Part shown: positions 44,054 to 52,989 of the stretch, in pieces | How the letters are laid out: each line of letters starts with the position of its first letter | Position numbering within the stretch: the stretch's first letter is position 1 | Source of the DNA: Planctomycetota bacterium | GTDB taxonomy: Bacteria; Planctomycetota; Phycisphaerae; Phycisphaerales; UBA1924 | Reading direction: 5' to 3' | DNA: 64,000 nucleotides | Assembly (NCBI GenBank): GCA_018242605.1 | Contig: JAFEBP010000026.1 | Coordinates: forward strand, 1-64,000 | The notes under the pieces: generated by a model | The model's database searches: none | The model's input: only the letters and a program-made list of their open reading frames with translations | What the model was told of the DNA's origin: nothing | Position numbers and translations under genes: made by a program

Positions 44054-44683
44054 TCAGGCAGAACCGTCGGCGGAGGCGAAGCGGGGATCGAGATCGGGGA
44101 GCTTCTGTGCGAGCAGGACAAGTCCGCGGGCCAGGCGGCGTTGCACAGTCTTCTCAGAGATGCCGAGGATCTGGGCGGACTCAGGGTGGGTCATGCCCTG
44201 GATGCGGACGAGTTCAAAGACCTCACGCTCATCCTGAGGAAGCTCGTCGATGGCCTGGTACATACGGTGCGCGATGGGGCTCAACTGGGTTTGGCTGGAA
44301 TCCGGCGAAGCGGGTATGAGGTCTGTCACGTCCATGGCGCGCGTCTGTTCATCTAAGCGGCGGGCCAGGTCATTGAGCTCCCATCGCATGTGCTGGTTCG
44401 CGATAGCGAAAAACTGGCGGACGTTTCCGGGCCGGGCTTGCCGCAGGGCCTTGATGAGACGCTCGACGACCGCGCTGAGCATCTCATCGGACTGAAGGTT
44501 CATGGGCGGGCGGGCCAAACGAGGATAGTTGCGGTGGAGCAGGGCGGCGCACAGCACGTGCAGGCGATCCGCCGAACGGCTGAGCAACCCTCGCACGACC
44601 GGCTCGGCCTGCTGACCTCCCGTGATGCCGGCGAGTTCATCCAGGTATTCCTGAATAGCAGCCGTTGTGCGGGCCGAGTCCAT
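44054..44683 (-). CDS. ECF-type sigma factor paired with a kinase gene
   Basis: A 209-residue sigma factor of a different subgroup from the other two. Region 2 covers about residues 35-110, with LVERLIKALRQARPGNVRQFFAIANQHMRWELNDLARR in place of the VHEAYL signature. Region 4 is IDELPQDEREVFELVRIQGMTHPESAQILGISEKTVQRRLARG. The kinase gene begins 44 bases downstream on the same strand. No anti-sigma factor is encoded. It diverges from the AhpD-like gene, so both promoters share about 150 bases. Confidence 0.85.
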   Translation of the reverse strand: MDSARTTAAIQEYLDELAGITGGQQAEPVVRGLLSRSADRLHVLCAALLHRNYPRLARPPMNLQSDEMLSAVVERLIKALRQARPGNVRQFFAIANQHMRWELNDLARRLDEQTRAMDVTDLIPASPDSSQTQLSPIAHRMYQAIDELPQDEREVFELVRIQGMTHPESAQILGISEKTVQRRLARGLVLLAQKLPDLDPRFASADGSA

Positions 44684-44834
44684 GGATTGGATGATATCCG
44701 GGTTGCCTGTGGCGACCGTGCGCGAGTGTCCACCAGCGCACGCTCAGACTTGTAGAGACTGGTGCGGGCGGGGCCCGGCCGACGCCGGGGTTTCTTCGGG
44801 TACTCCTGCACGTGTCTCGCATGAGGAGCCGCAC

Positions 44835-45296
44835 ATGTCTCGACTGGCGTATGCGAAAGTCGCACCGCAGGCCATCCACGCGATCCTGGGGGTCAAGCAA
44901 TACACGGACGGCGGTTCCATCGATCACCGGCTTCGGGCCCTGATCGAACTGCGTGTGTCGCAGATCAACGGCTGCGCATTCTGCGTGGACATGCACTCGC
45001 AAGAAGCGCGGAAGGCGGGCGAGACGCAACAACGGCTCGATTGCCTGTGCGCGTGGCGTGAGGCGCCCCTTTTTAGCGAGCGGGAGAAAGCGGCGTTGTC
45101 GTGGGCGGAAACGGTGACACTGGTATCGCAGACAGGGATTCCGGACGCCGAGTTTGAACATCTGCGTCGAGAACTGAGCGACAAGGAGATCGTGGACCTG
45201 ACTGTGATCGTGGGCATGATCAACGTCTGGAACCGCATCGCGATCGGGTTCAGGCAATCACCGGTGGCAAGGAACGAAGTCTCCGCCGCGGAATGA
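44835..45296 (+). CDS. AhpD/carboxymuconolactone decarboxylase-family peroxidase-like protein
   Basis: A 153-residue all-helical protein; GAGGAG precedes the ATG at 44835. The family's redox site is present as INGCAFCVDMHSQEA (CxxC followed by the conserved His). RALIELRVSQ before and LSWAETVTLVS after are typical of the AhpD/CMD fold. Such proteins reduce alkyl hydroperoxides or act in thiol redox reactions. It leads an operon with two unusual fusions linked to peroxide metabolism, the next starting 33 bases later. Confidence 0.87.
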   Translation: MSRLAYAKVAPQAIHAILGVKQYTDGGSIDHRLRALIELRVSQINGCAFCVDMHSQEARKAGETQQRLDCLCAWREAPLFSEREKAALSWAETVTLVSQTGIPDAEFEHLRRELSDKEIVDLTVIVGMINVWNRIAIGFRQSPVARNEVSAAE

Positions 45297-45329
45297 CAGA
45301 ATCTCGCTGGAACACAACGGAGGACATCC

Positions 45330-47585
45330 ATGAACATCCATGGGATCGGCAACTGGCGCGTTGGAATCTGGTCTCTCGTACTCATCGCGGCGTGCGGTGC
45401 GGAACTGGCCGACGGGCAAACCTCGCCCGCGCAGGAAGCCAGGCCGGAAACCGTCACTTTTGCGGACGCGGCGGCCTCGGTCAATGGCGTGAAGATCCAC
45501 TACACCCAGGGCGGGAGTGGTCCGGCGGTGGTGCTCCTGCACGGGTACGCGCAGACCAGCCACATGTGGGGACCGCTGATGCCGGAGTTGGCGAAGAACC
45601 ACCGGGTGATCGTGCCGGACCTGCGCGGGGCGGGGCGATCCGAGAAGGCTCAAGGCGGCTATGACAAGGCCACGATGGCCGCGGACATCCACGAACTTGT
45701 TCGATCACTCGGGATCGATCGGGCGAGCGTCGTTGGGCACGATATCGGCCTGATGGTGGCGTACGCGTACGCGGCGCAGTTCCCGGGGGAGACGGAGCGG
45801 GTGGTGCTGATGGATGCGTTCCTGCCGGGGATCGGCCGTTGGAATGACGTGTGGCTGCTGCGCGACAAGTGGCACTTTAACTTCTACGGTGATACGCCGC
45901 TCGCGCTGGTGAAGGGGCGCGAACGCACGTACCTCGAGCACTTCTGGAACGATTTCGCGGCGGACCCGGGCCGCTCGGTCTCGGAAGAAGACCGGAAGCT
46001 GTACGCAGCGGCGTACGCGCAGGAAGGGGCGATGCGCTGCGGGTTTGAGTATTTCCACAACTTCGAGAAGGACGCGGCGGATTTCGCGGAGTTCGGTAAG
46101 ACCAAGCTGCGCATGCCGATTCTGGTGCTGACCGGGGAGAAGGCCAGCGGTGAGTTCCTCATCGATCAGGCGCGGCTGGTCGCCACTGATGTTCGAGGTG
46201 AGGTCGTCAAGGGCGCGGGCCACTGGCTTATCGATGAATCGCCAGGGGTGGTGATTCCGGCGATCGTGTCGTTCGTGAACGAACCCGCGGACGGCGCGGC
46301 GGTCGTGCGGCGGGTGCGGTCTGAACTACTGGCCGAGTTGCCCGGACAACGATTGACGGCTATGACCGTGTCGTACGGGCCCGGTGGGAAATCCGGCCCC
46401 CATCGCCATGCGGGGAGCGTGTTCGCGTATGTGCTGAGCGGGGCGATCCGATCCGAGAACTCGGCCACAGGCCCGGCCCGGGTCTACCGAGCCGGTGAGA
46501 GCTTCTTCGAGCCGGCGGCAAGCGAGCACCTGGTCAGCGAGAACGCGAGCGACACCGATCCGGCGAGCCTGCTGGCGGTCTTCATCGCGCCGGAAGGTTC
46601 GGTGCTGACGACTTCTCACGACGACAACAACGCGGTGGAAAAGGAGGCGGGGACGGCCGCGTCGCTTGTCGATGCCCTCAACCAGCTCTTTGGTCCACAG
46701 ACGACCGGTCGAGCGGTGCACACCAAGGGCGTGGTGCTGGAAGGGCGATTCACACCCGATCCGGCTGCCCGCGCATTGAGCCGAGCGCCGCACTTCCAGG
46801 CTCCGGTGGCGGTAACCGTGCGGTTCTCCAACTTCGCCGGGGTGAAGTCTGTGGCGGACACCGATGCGCTCGCGAACCCCCGGGGCGTGGCGGTGAAGTT
46901 TCAACTTCCGGACGGAACGCAGACCGATCTCGTGATGCACTCGTTCAATGGATTCCCCGCCGCGACGGCGGAAGAGTTCCGCCGGTTCTTGATTGCGCTC
47001 GCCACGAGCGGCCCCGGAGCGGCGAAGCCGACACCCGCCGAGACGTATCTGGCGGCGCATCCCGTCGCGAAAGCGTTCCTTGACTCGCAGACGCCCGCGC
47101 CCTTGAGCTACGCGACATTGCCCTACTTCGGCGTCAACAGCTACAAGTTCACCAACTCGGCCGGGCAGGAGCGGATTGGACGATATCGGATTGAACCGGA
47201 TGCGGGGGAACAGTTCATGCCGGCCGAACAGCTGGCAGGAGCACCCGCCGACTACCTGGCACGCGAGATCCGCGAGCGTGTGGCGAACGCGCCGGTGCGG
47301 CTGCGGTTGCGGGTGCAACTAGCGCAGCGTGGCGATGCGATCCAGGATCCGTCGGTCGCGTGGCCGGAGGGTCGCGAGTTCGTGGAGCTGGGCATGATCG
47401 AGCTGAGAACGGCCGTGCCGAAGAGCGACGAGGCGGAGCAGCGGCTGCTATTCCGACCGGGATCGCTTCCGACCGGGATCGAAGCGGCGGACCCGATGAT
47501 CGAACTGCGGGATGGAGCGTATCTGGAGTCGTTCGCGCGGCGGCATCGAGCATCGACGGCGCCCGGGCAGAACCAGAATCCTTGA
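45330..47585 (+). CDS. Lipoprotein fusion: epoxide hydrolase-like domain, cupin, catalase-like peroxidase
   Basis: A 751-residue fusion with GGAGG upstream. Residues 1-22 form a lipoprotein signal with lipobox IAAC, so it should be membrane-anchored outside the cytoplasm. Residues 40-320 are an alpha/beta hydrolase with an Asp nucleophile (VVGHDIGLM), HGYAQTSHMW and GAGHWLIDE, as in epoxide hydrolases and dehalogenases. Residues 335-430 are a cupin (GPHRHAGSVFAYVLSG). From about 445 to the end is a catalase-related peroxidase: AVHTKGVVLEG with distal His, VRFSNFAG, and ELRDGAYLESFARRH, where Tyr should bind haem. Operon with ahpD-like and Dps-fusion genes points to peroxide defence. The joined reaction is unknown. 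Confidence 0.85.
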   Translation: MNIHGIGNWRVGIWSLVLIAACGAELADGQTSPAQEARPETVTFADAAASVNGVKIHYTQGGSGPAVVLLHGYAQTSHMWGPLMPELAKNHRVIVPDLRGAGRSEKAQGGYDKATMAADIHELVRSLGIDRASVVGHDIGLMVAYAYAAQFPGETERVVLMDAFLPGIGRWNDVWLLRDKWHFNFYGDTPLALVKGRERTYLEHFWNDFAADPGRSVSEEDRKLYAAAYAQEGAMRCGFEYFHNFEKDAADFAEFGKTKLRMPILVLTGEKASGEFLIDQARLVATDVRGEVVKGAGHWLIDESPGVVIPAIVSFVNEPADGAAVVRRVRSELLAELPGQRLTAMTVSYGPGGKSGPHRHAGSVFAYVLSGAIRSENSATGPARVYRAGESFFEPAASEHLVSENASDTDPASLLAVFIAPEGSVLTTSHDDNNAVEKEAGTAASLVDALNQLFGPQTTGRAVHTKGVVLEGRFTPDPAARALSRAPHFQAPVAVTVRFSNFAGVKSVADTDALANPRGVAVKFQLPDGTQTDLVMHSFNGFPAATAEEFRRFLIALATSGPGAAKPTPAETYLAAHPVAKAFLDSQTPAPLSYATLPYFGVNSYKFTNSAGQERIGRYRIEPDAGEQFMPAEQLAGAPADYLAREIRERVANAPVRLRLRVQLAQRGDAIQDPSVAWPEGREFVELGMIELRTAVPKSDEAEQRLLFRPGSLPTGIEAADPMIELRDGAYLESFARRHRASTAPGQNQNP

Positions 47586-47618
47586 ACAGAGTTGACCAAA
47601 CTAACGAGGAGGCGACAC

Positions 47619-49073
47619 ATGAACACACACCTCAGCAATGGCAGTTCTGAACATTCAACCGGATCGTCAATGCAGCATTCGGACGCTGCGGCGCTTTTCG
47701 GGCTGGCGGATAGCGTCCTGGCGAGAAGCGCCCAAAATCTGAATGGCCTGCTGGCGGATACCGTTGCGAGGCGGGATCTGTACAAGAAGCACCACTGGCA
47801 AACGAGTGGTCAGGGGTTTCACCAGTTTCATCTTCTGTTCGACAAACACGCCGCGGAGCAAGGTAAACTAGCTGACGATATTGCGGAGCGTGTGCAGGCA
47901 CTTGGAAGCGTGACGGTCGCGGCGACGCAGGACATAGCCGAATCAACGCGGATAGAACGTGCGCCGTTCGCGAGAGAGCGGCTGCGGGATCAGATTGTGC
48001 GTTTGCTCCACGGGCACGCTGTCGTTCTGAGAGCGGCCCGAGAAGCGGCGAGGGCCGCGGCGGCGGATGGCGATGACGGTACGAATGACTTGCTCGTGAG
48101 CGGGGTGATCAGGACCAACGAACTGCAGGCGTGGCTGATCGGTGAGCATCTGAGGGAAGTCGGCGAGTTAGATCGCGCCGGCGCGGCAACGCGATATGCG
48201 GGGGCCGGCAATCAGCAACAACCTCGCACCAACGGAGACTCGTCCATGAGCAACTTCACGACCAGAGACGGGACGCGGATCTATTACAAGGACTGGGGAA
48301 AGCGAGACGGGCGGCCGGTGGTGTTCAGCCATGGCTGGCCGCTGTCTTCGGACGCTTGGGAGGATCAGATGCTCTTCCTCGCGGAGCGAGGTTTCCGGTG
48401 CGTGGCGCACGACCGGCGAGGGCACGGCCGGTCCGGCCAGCCATGGAACGGCAACGACATGGACTCGTACGCCGACGATCTCGCGGAACTGGTCGGTGTG
48501 CTTGGTCTGCAGGGCACGGCGCACGTGGGTCACTCGACGGGCGGCGGAGAAGTGGCGAGGTACATCGGGCGTCACGGCACGGGGCGGGTGAGCAAAGTGG
48601 TGCTGATCAGCGCGATCGCGCCGCTGATGCTCAAAACGGAAGCGAATCCTGCGGGAACGCCGCGGGACGCATTCGACGGCATCCGGGCGGCTGTGCTGAA
48701 CGATCGGTCGCAGTTCTTCAAGGACCTCTCGGGGCCGTTCTACGGCGCCAACCGACCGGGGGCAAAGGTCTCGCAGGGTCTGCGTGATTCGTTCTGGATG
48801 CAGGGGATGCTCGCGGGGATCAAGAACGCGTTCGATTGCATCAAGGTCTTCTCCGAGACAGATCTCACGCAGGACCTGCGGAAGTTCGACGTGCCAACCC
48901 TGATCATCCACGGCGATGACGACCAGATCGTGCCGATCGCGGCGTCGGCGATGCTCAGCGCGAAGCTCGTGCGCGATGCAAGACTGAAGGTATACCAGGG
49001 CGGTCCGCACGGGCTGTGCTCAACGCACAAGGACCGAATCAACGCGGACTTGCTTGAGTTCCTTGAAGAGTGA
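47619..49073 (+). CDS. Dps-haloperoxidase fusion protein
   Basis: A 484-residue fusion; GAGGAGG precedes the ATG at 47619. Residues 25-175 are a complete Dps domain with [20 protein letters not shown] and [15 protein letters not shown], including ferroxidase His, Asp and Glu. A linker of about 35 Gly/Asn/Gln-rich residues leads to a cofactor-free haloperoxidase-type hydrolase (about 212-484): [16 protein letters not shown], nucleophile Ser in GHSTGGGEV, Asp in HGDDDQIVP and His in GGPHGLCST. No stop exists between domains. An internal ATG at 48246 with its own ribosome site could also yield free hydrolase. Peroxide used or made by the enzyme may serve iron oxidation in the Dps cage. Confidence 0.87.
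   Translation: MNTHLSNGSSEHSTGSSMQHSDAAALFGLADSVLARSAQNLNGLLADTVARRDLYKKHHWQTSGQGFHQFHLLFDKHAAEQGKLADDIAERVQALGSVTVAATQDIAESTRIERAPFARERLRDQIVRLLHGHAVVLRAAREAARAAAADGDDGTNDLLVSGVIRTNELQAWLIGEHLREVGELDRAGAATRYAGAGNQQQPRTNGDSSMSNFTTRDGTRIYYKDWGKRDGRPVVFSHGWPLSSDAWEDQMLFLAERGFRCVAHDRRGHGRSGQPWNGNDMDSYADDLAELVGVLGLQGTAHVGHSTGGGEVARYIGRHGTGRVSKVVLISAIAPLMLKTEANPAGTPRDAFDGIRAAVLNDRSQFFKDLSGPFYGANRPGAKVSQGLRDSFWMQGMLAGIKNAFDCIKVFSETDLTQDLRKFDVPTLIIHGDDDQIVPIAASAMLSAKLVRDARLKVYQGGPHGLCSTHKDRINADLLEFLEE
48234..48248 (+). promoter_or_regulatory. Internal ribosome site and ATG at the hydrolase domain of the Dps fusion
   Basis: GGAG at 48234-48237 stands eight bases before an in-frame ATG (48246) that begins [14 protein letters not shown], the natural N-terminus of haloperoxidase-type enzymes. 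It looks like the relic, or active copy, of the start of a once separate gene. Confidence 0.55.
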
Positions 49074-49197
49074 CCACACTCAAGCGTCAGGGACTTTGGA
49101 TCCGCTTGTTCCCACCTGGGCAAGGACGGTTTGGCCCACACAGCTCCTTTGCACATCAAAGGTGAACGACAGGAGGGTTGGCGGACCGGAGGATAAC

Positions 49198-49503
49198 TCA
49201 TGCGACCGCGCGTCGTGTGCGGATCGCCCCGATCCGTCCGAGGCGCATGGGAGCAGCTCTTCGCTCGGCCGAGCGTGCGGCCCGGTGCGATCTGGACGCG
49301 CGTCGTGCGGCCACGACAGAGATTCCGGCGAAGGTGCTGAATAGCGCGACCACGATCGGGACCAGAGTCGAGCCGAGTGTGGCTCTCGCGAAGACGATCA
49401 CGATCTGGCCACACAGCGCGAGCACAGGCAGAGCGAGCATGACAAGGGCGGTGGCGAGCACAGCGTTCAGCAAGCATTTCGCCAAGCGGTGGTAGTTCTG
49501 CAT
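49198..49503 (-). CDS. Small membrane protein, unknown
   Basis: A protein of about 101 residues; the ATG at 49503 has TTGGAG eight bases upstream. Two hydrophobic helices (LLNAVLATALVMLALPVLAL and IVIVFARATLGSTLVPIVVALF) are followed by an Arg-rich cytoplasmic tail. I do not recognise the family. It lies alone between the peroxide operon and the respiratory operon, so its existence rests on the ribosome site and hydrophobic pattern. Confidence 0.45.
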   Translation of the reverse strand: MQNYHRLAKCLLNAVLATALVMLALPVLALCGQIVIVFARATLGSTLVPIVVALFSTFAGISVVAARRASRSHRAARSAERRAAPMRLGRIGAIRTRRAVA

Positions 49504-49823
49504 GGAGTATCTCCAAGATCGCTCCATCGCAGCGGCGCGAGCGTGAGCCCCGCGGGCCGATCACCGTGGCCCGCGAACAAGAGTTGGTCGCGACGCTCGG
49601 TGGGGCGAACCACCAGGGATCGGCGATCGCGCAGCGGGCGCTCAACAAAGCAGGCGAGCCGAATTTTGCGAGACGATCTGATCGTCGCGGGCGGCAAGAA
49701 CGGATCTATTTCGCTGACGAGATTGCCACGAGTGAGGCATCAACCATGCGCACCAGTTCGCCCGCTGTTCGCTGGCGCAGTCGCCAGGCCTCGTAGCAAC
49801 GTTGGGGAATAGGCCACGGGTGC
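49504..49823. other. Intergenic stretch, no supported gene
   Basis: About 320 bases between the small membrane protein gene and the end of the respiratory operon. Open frames are Arg/Ser-rich and match no family. No clear terminator hairpin was found. Confidence 0.4.
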
Positions 49824-50279
49824 TCACGAGTGGCAGAGGGTCGGAGCTGATATCGAGTCGGCGAGTTCGCACAGGGATTCGTAGTAATCCTCGGGATGCA
49901 TGGCCAGCAGAGTGGCGCCGAAGAGTTCGCAGTCATCGTGCGTGGCGATGGCCGCGTCGTTGATGAAGGGGATGTGGTAGGCGATGAGCAGCGGCCATAC
50001 ATCGGGCCGGTGCTCGAAAGTAGGATCGATGTAGAGGCAGAAGCCCGCGCCGGGGTAGTCGCCGATGGGTTCGGCGTGTGCGAACTCGCCATACTCGAGT
50101 GCTTCACAGTCAAAGCGCAGACGCACCGGGTGCCGGACAACTTCACGATCCTGCAGGATCCGGAAGATGACGGAAGCGTTGATGACCGGGCCGTAACGGC
50201 GACGTGCCGTCTCGGCCTGCTCCAGAACACGATCCCGAACAGACGGGCGTGTGCGCGGCTCGGTGCAAAGCTGGTGCAT
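49824..50279 (-). CDS. Unknown soluble protein at the end of the respiratory operon
   Basis: A 151-residue protein starting at ATG 50279, 14 bases after the octahaem cytochrome stop. It has no signal peptide or haem motif. Residues 30-60 (INASVIFRILQDREVVRHPVRLRFD) and 75-120 (YPGAGFCLYIDPTFEHRPDV) look like an ordinary alpha/beta fold. Near the end is HPEDYYESLCELADS. I do not recognise the family. Its position suggests a regulatory, assembly or maturation role for the cytochrome, which is inference only. Confidence 0.6.
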   Translation of the reverse strand: MHQLCTEPRTRPSVRDRVLEQAETARRRYGPVINASVIFRILQDREVVRHPVRLRFDCEALEYGEFAHAEPIGDYPGAGFCLYIDPTFEHRPDVWPLLIAYHIPFINDAAIATHDDCELFGATLLAMHPEDYYESLCELADSISAPTLCHS

Positions 50280-50293
50280 TTCGGGGCCCTCGT

Positions 50294-51742
50294 TTACTCC
50301 TTCTTCTTTTCGTAGCGCTGTTTGAACTCTTCGGCGGCCTTGAGGCGTGCCGCGGCTTCGGCCGGGTCCATGCGGCCGATGTACCACTTGTGGTCGTCGG
50401 AGCCCAGCACCTCCTCGAGCTTGAACTTGAGAACGGAAGCGGCCTGCGCTTTGGCGGCGTCGGAGTCCTTCTGGTACTTGGCGGCGAGCGCTTCCAACTG
50501 CGGGATGTACTCGGAGTAGAAGTGCTTGGCGACTTCGTAGGTGCCGTGCCAGTGGGTGTAGTCGGGGGCCATCATGGAAGCGCCGTGACGGGCGCGACGT
50601 CCCTCGTGGTGCCAGATCTCGTACCAAGTCCAGTCGATCTCATTGGAGAACTGCACCGGGTTGAGCAGGGGCTTGGCGAGGCCGTAGAGGTCCTTGCCGG
50701 GCTTGCCGAACTTGTTGTTGTACATCTCCACGAGCGCATCGTACTGGGTGTAGAAGTTGCCTACCCAGGTGGCGTCGTGGCAGTTGATGCAGACGTCGGT
50801 CATGTTGGCCCGACGCGTCTGCCACGGGACCTTGGCGCCGGGGAGGTTCATCTTGGCGTCGGCCACTTCGGGGCGGATGGAGATTTCGGGCCGGTTATTC
50901 CAGGAGATGCGCAGGCCAACGTCGTGGGTGTTGGGCTGCTTCTTGGTGGCGCCCATGTGACACGTGGCGCAGGTCGGGGCACTCCAGTAGTCTTCACCCA
51001 CGATCCACTTGGCGTTGTCCAGGTTCATGTGGTTGATGTTTGCGAAGAAGTTGGCGCCGTGCTTGGACTCCTCGTAGATCTCCTTCTGCGGGTGGTCGGG
51101 GCCCAGGTGGCACTTGCCGCAGGTGTCGGGGTATCGGGCCTGCGCGGCGGAGAAGGTGTGCCGCGCGTGGCAGGCGTTGCAGGAGCCCTCGGAGCCGTCG
51201 GGGTTGATGCGGCCGATGCCGCTGTTGGGCCAGGTGGCGGGGTCGAGCTTGCCGTCGGGGAGCACCTTGACCTCGGTGCCGTGGCACTGCCAGCAGCCGT
51301 TGACAGCCGCAGCGGAGACGCCGCCGGCGAAGGAGGGCGTTTTCATGGCGTGGTTGCCCTCCACGACTTCGGCCAGTACGTTGTCGAGAGAGCCCAGGAT
51401 GCGGGCCGCCTTGGAATGGCGGGACGCGGAGAACTCCTCAACAGCCCGCGAGTGGCAGCGTGAGCAGTCCTTGGGCGTCACGGGGGTGGCGATGAGCTGG
51501 CCGTAATGGGTGTAGGCGTCGGGCTCGCCCTCGTTGGCTGCGTGGCACTCAAAGCACGCGACGTTGGCGCGAAAATGCTTGCTGGCCCCCCATTGCTGGT
51601 AGAGCGCGGGGCTGTGCTCCTTGTGGCAGGCGATGCACTGCTTGCTCTGCTCGGAGAGTTCCTTGGGCCCGAATACCTGGGCAGAAGAGAGCGACGCGGC
51701 GGCGGCAACGAGCAGAAAGGCGTTTCGAAGGAGCGCGTTCAT
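50294..51742 (-). CDS. Octahaem cytochrome c, hydroxylamine oxidoreductase (HAO) family
   Basis: A 482-residue exported cytochrome. The ATG at 51742 overlaps the NrfD-like stop (ATGA). The signal peptide ends near residue 21 (LSSAQ). Eight CxxCH motifs are present (CIACH, CFECH, CSRCH, CWQCH, CNACH, CGKCH, CATCH, CINCH). HAO-family signatures are TPVTPKDCSRCH, VEEFSASRHSKAA and MMAPDYTHWHGTYEVAKHF. HAO proteins convert hydroxylamine to NO or nitrite, or reduce nitrite when the active-site Tyr cross-link is absent; I cannot decide which from sequence alone. The linked NrfCD-like pair favours quinol-driven reduction. Eight haems exclude the five-haem NrfA. Confidence 0.86.
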   Translation of the reverse strand: MNALLRNAFLLVAAAASLSSAQVFGPKELSEQSKQCIACHKEHSPALYQQWGASKHFRANVACFECHAANEGEPDAYTHYGQLIATPVTPKDCSRCHSRAVEEFSASRHSKAARILGSLDNVLAEVVEGNHAMKTPSFAGGVSAAAVNGCWQCHGTEVKVLPDGKLDPATWPNSGIGRINPDGSEGSCNACHARHTFSAAQARYPDTCGKCHLGPDHPQKEIYEESKHGANFFANINHMNLDNAKWIVGEDYWSAPTCATCHMGATKKQPNTHDVGLRISWNNRPEISIRPEVADAKMNLPGAKVPWQTRRANMTDVCINCHDATWVGNFYTQYDALVEMYNNKFGKPGKDLYGLAKPLLNPVQFSNEIDWTWYEIWHHEGRRARHGASMMAPDYTHWHGTYEVAKHFYSEYIPQLEALAAKYQKDSDAAKAQAASVLKFKLEEVLGSDDHKWYIGRMDPAEAAARLKAAEEFKQRYEKKKE

Positions 51743-52989
51743 CGACGGATCTCCATGGGATCTTGGACTGCTGGAGCGGGTTCGGCTTCGTACGGACGGT
51801 CGAAGGAGAGGCGGCCGGCGAGCACCGGGATGGTGACGCGGACCAGGATGGTGAAGACCAAGAGGCCGAACGCCCAGATCCCCAGCGACACGAGGGATTC
51901 GTTCAGGGTCGGCTTGTATTCGACTATTTCGCCCAGGGGCGTGGGAACAAACGCGGGGATGATGAGGCCCATGCCCTTCTCGATCCACACACCGGCGATG
52001 AGCAGAACGCACGCGGTGTTGAGGTAACGGTTGGCGCGGGAGAGAGGCGTGTAGAGCAGGACCAACGCGATGGTGTTGATGGTGATGGCGGTCCAGATCC
52101 AGGGCACCAGGGCGTGGCGGCCCTCCAGGCCCAGGAAGAGGTAGCGGGCGGAAGCAACGTGGGCCGAGTCGGTGTAGAACTCGGTGAAGACCTCGCAGCC
52201 GAGCAGGAACATGTTGATGCTCATGGCCACGGTCACGATGTTGCGGAGCGTCAGCAGGGCGCGGGCCGGCACGTTGTACGTGGTGGTCGCGCGGATCACC
52301 TGGAGCGAGAGGATGAGGAACGCCGGCCCCGCGGCGAACGCCGAGGCGAGGAAGCGTGGCGCGATGACGGCGGAGTTCCAGAAAGGTCGCCCGCCCAGGC
52401 CGCTGTAGAGGAAGGCCGTCACGGTGTGGATGCTGACGGCCCAGGCGATGGCGACAAAGACGAAGGGGATGTAGAACAGCTTGCTCGGCTCACGACGGCG
52501 GTAGGCGCAGTAGATCAGGTAGCCGCAGATATGCAGATTCAGCACCAAATACCCGTTCAGGACAATGACGTCCCACGTGAGCATCGAGATGGGGAAGTTG
52601 AACCTCAACATGAGGTGGTGGAAGCGGTCGGGGCGGCCCAGGTCGACGGTGACAAAGAGAAGAGCCATGACGATCGCCGCGACGGCGAACAACTCACCGA
52701 AGATGACCAGGTCGTGCAGCTCGCGGTTGTGGTAGATGTAGACGGGGATCACGAGCATGACCGCGGCGGCCGCCATACCCACCAGGAACGTGAAGTTGGC
52801 GATGAACAGACCCCAGGACACCTGATCTGTCATTCCGGTCACGCCAAGCCCGAGCACGAACTGCTTGCAGTAGGCGTTGATCCCCAGGAGCACAATGACA
52901 GAGAGGAAGAACATCCAGGCGTAGTACCGCCCGTCGCCCACGAAGCTCAGGCGGAAGCAGCGGATGAGGAACGTGAGGTACTGTTTCAC
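51739..52989 (-). CDS. NrfD/PsrC-like membrane quinol-interacting subunit
   Basis: A 416-residue integral membrane protein with about eight to ten helices (YYAWMFFLSVIVLLGINAYCK, SWGLFIANFTFLVGMAAAAVML, MLTWDVIVLNGYLVLNL). This is the NrfD/PsrC/DsrP fold, which passes electrons between quinol and a periplasmic Fe-S partner and carries no cofactor itself. Overlaps with both neighbours (ATGA) show tight co-translation with the Fe-S protein and the octahaem cytochrome. The C-terminal tail is acidic and cytoplasmic or periplasmic, about 25 residues. Confidence 0.88.
   Translation of the reverse strand: MKQYLTFLIRCFRLSFVGDGRYYAWMFFLSVIVLLGINAYCKQFVLGLGVTGMTDQVSWGLFIANFTFLVGMAAAAVMLVIPVYIYHNRELHDLVIFGELFAVAAIVMALLFVTVDLGRPDRFHHLMLRFNFPISMLTWDVIVLNGYLVLNLHICGYLIYCAYRRREPSKLFYIPFVFVAIAWAVSIHTVTAFLYSGLGGRPFWNSAVIAPRFLASAFAAGPAFLILSLQVIRATTTYNVPARALLTLRNIVTVAMSINMFLLGCEVFTEFYTDSAHVASARYLFLGLEGRHALVPWIWTAITINTIALVLLYTPLSRANRYLNTACVLLIAGVWIEKGMGLIIPAFVPTPLGEIVEYKPTLNESLVSLGIWAFGLLVFTILVRVTIPVLAGRLSFDRPYEAEPAPAVQDPMEIRR

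Noticed and set aside
50294-51742. Reading the octahaem cytochrome as nitrite reductase NrfA
   Set aside because: It has eight CxxCH sites and HAO-family signatures, and lacks the CxxCK site of NrfA.
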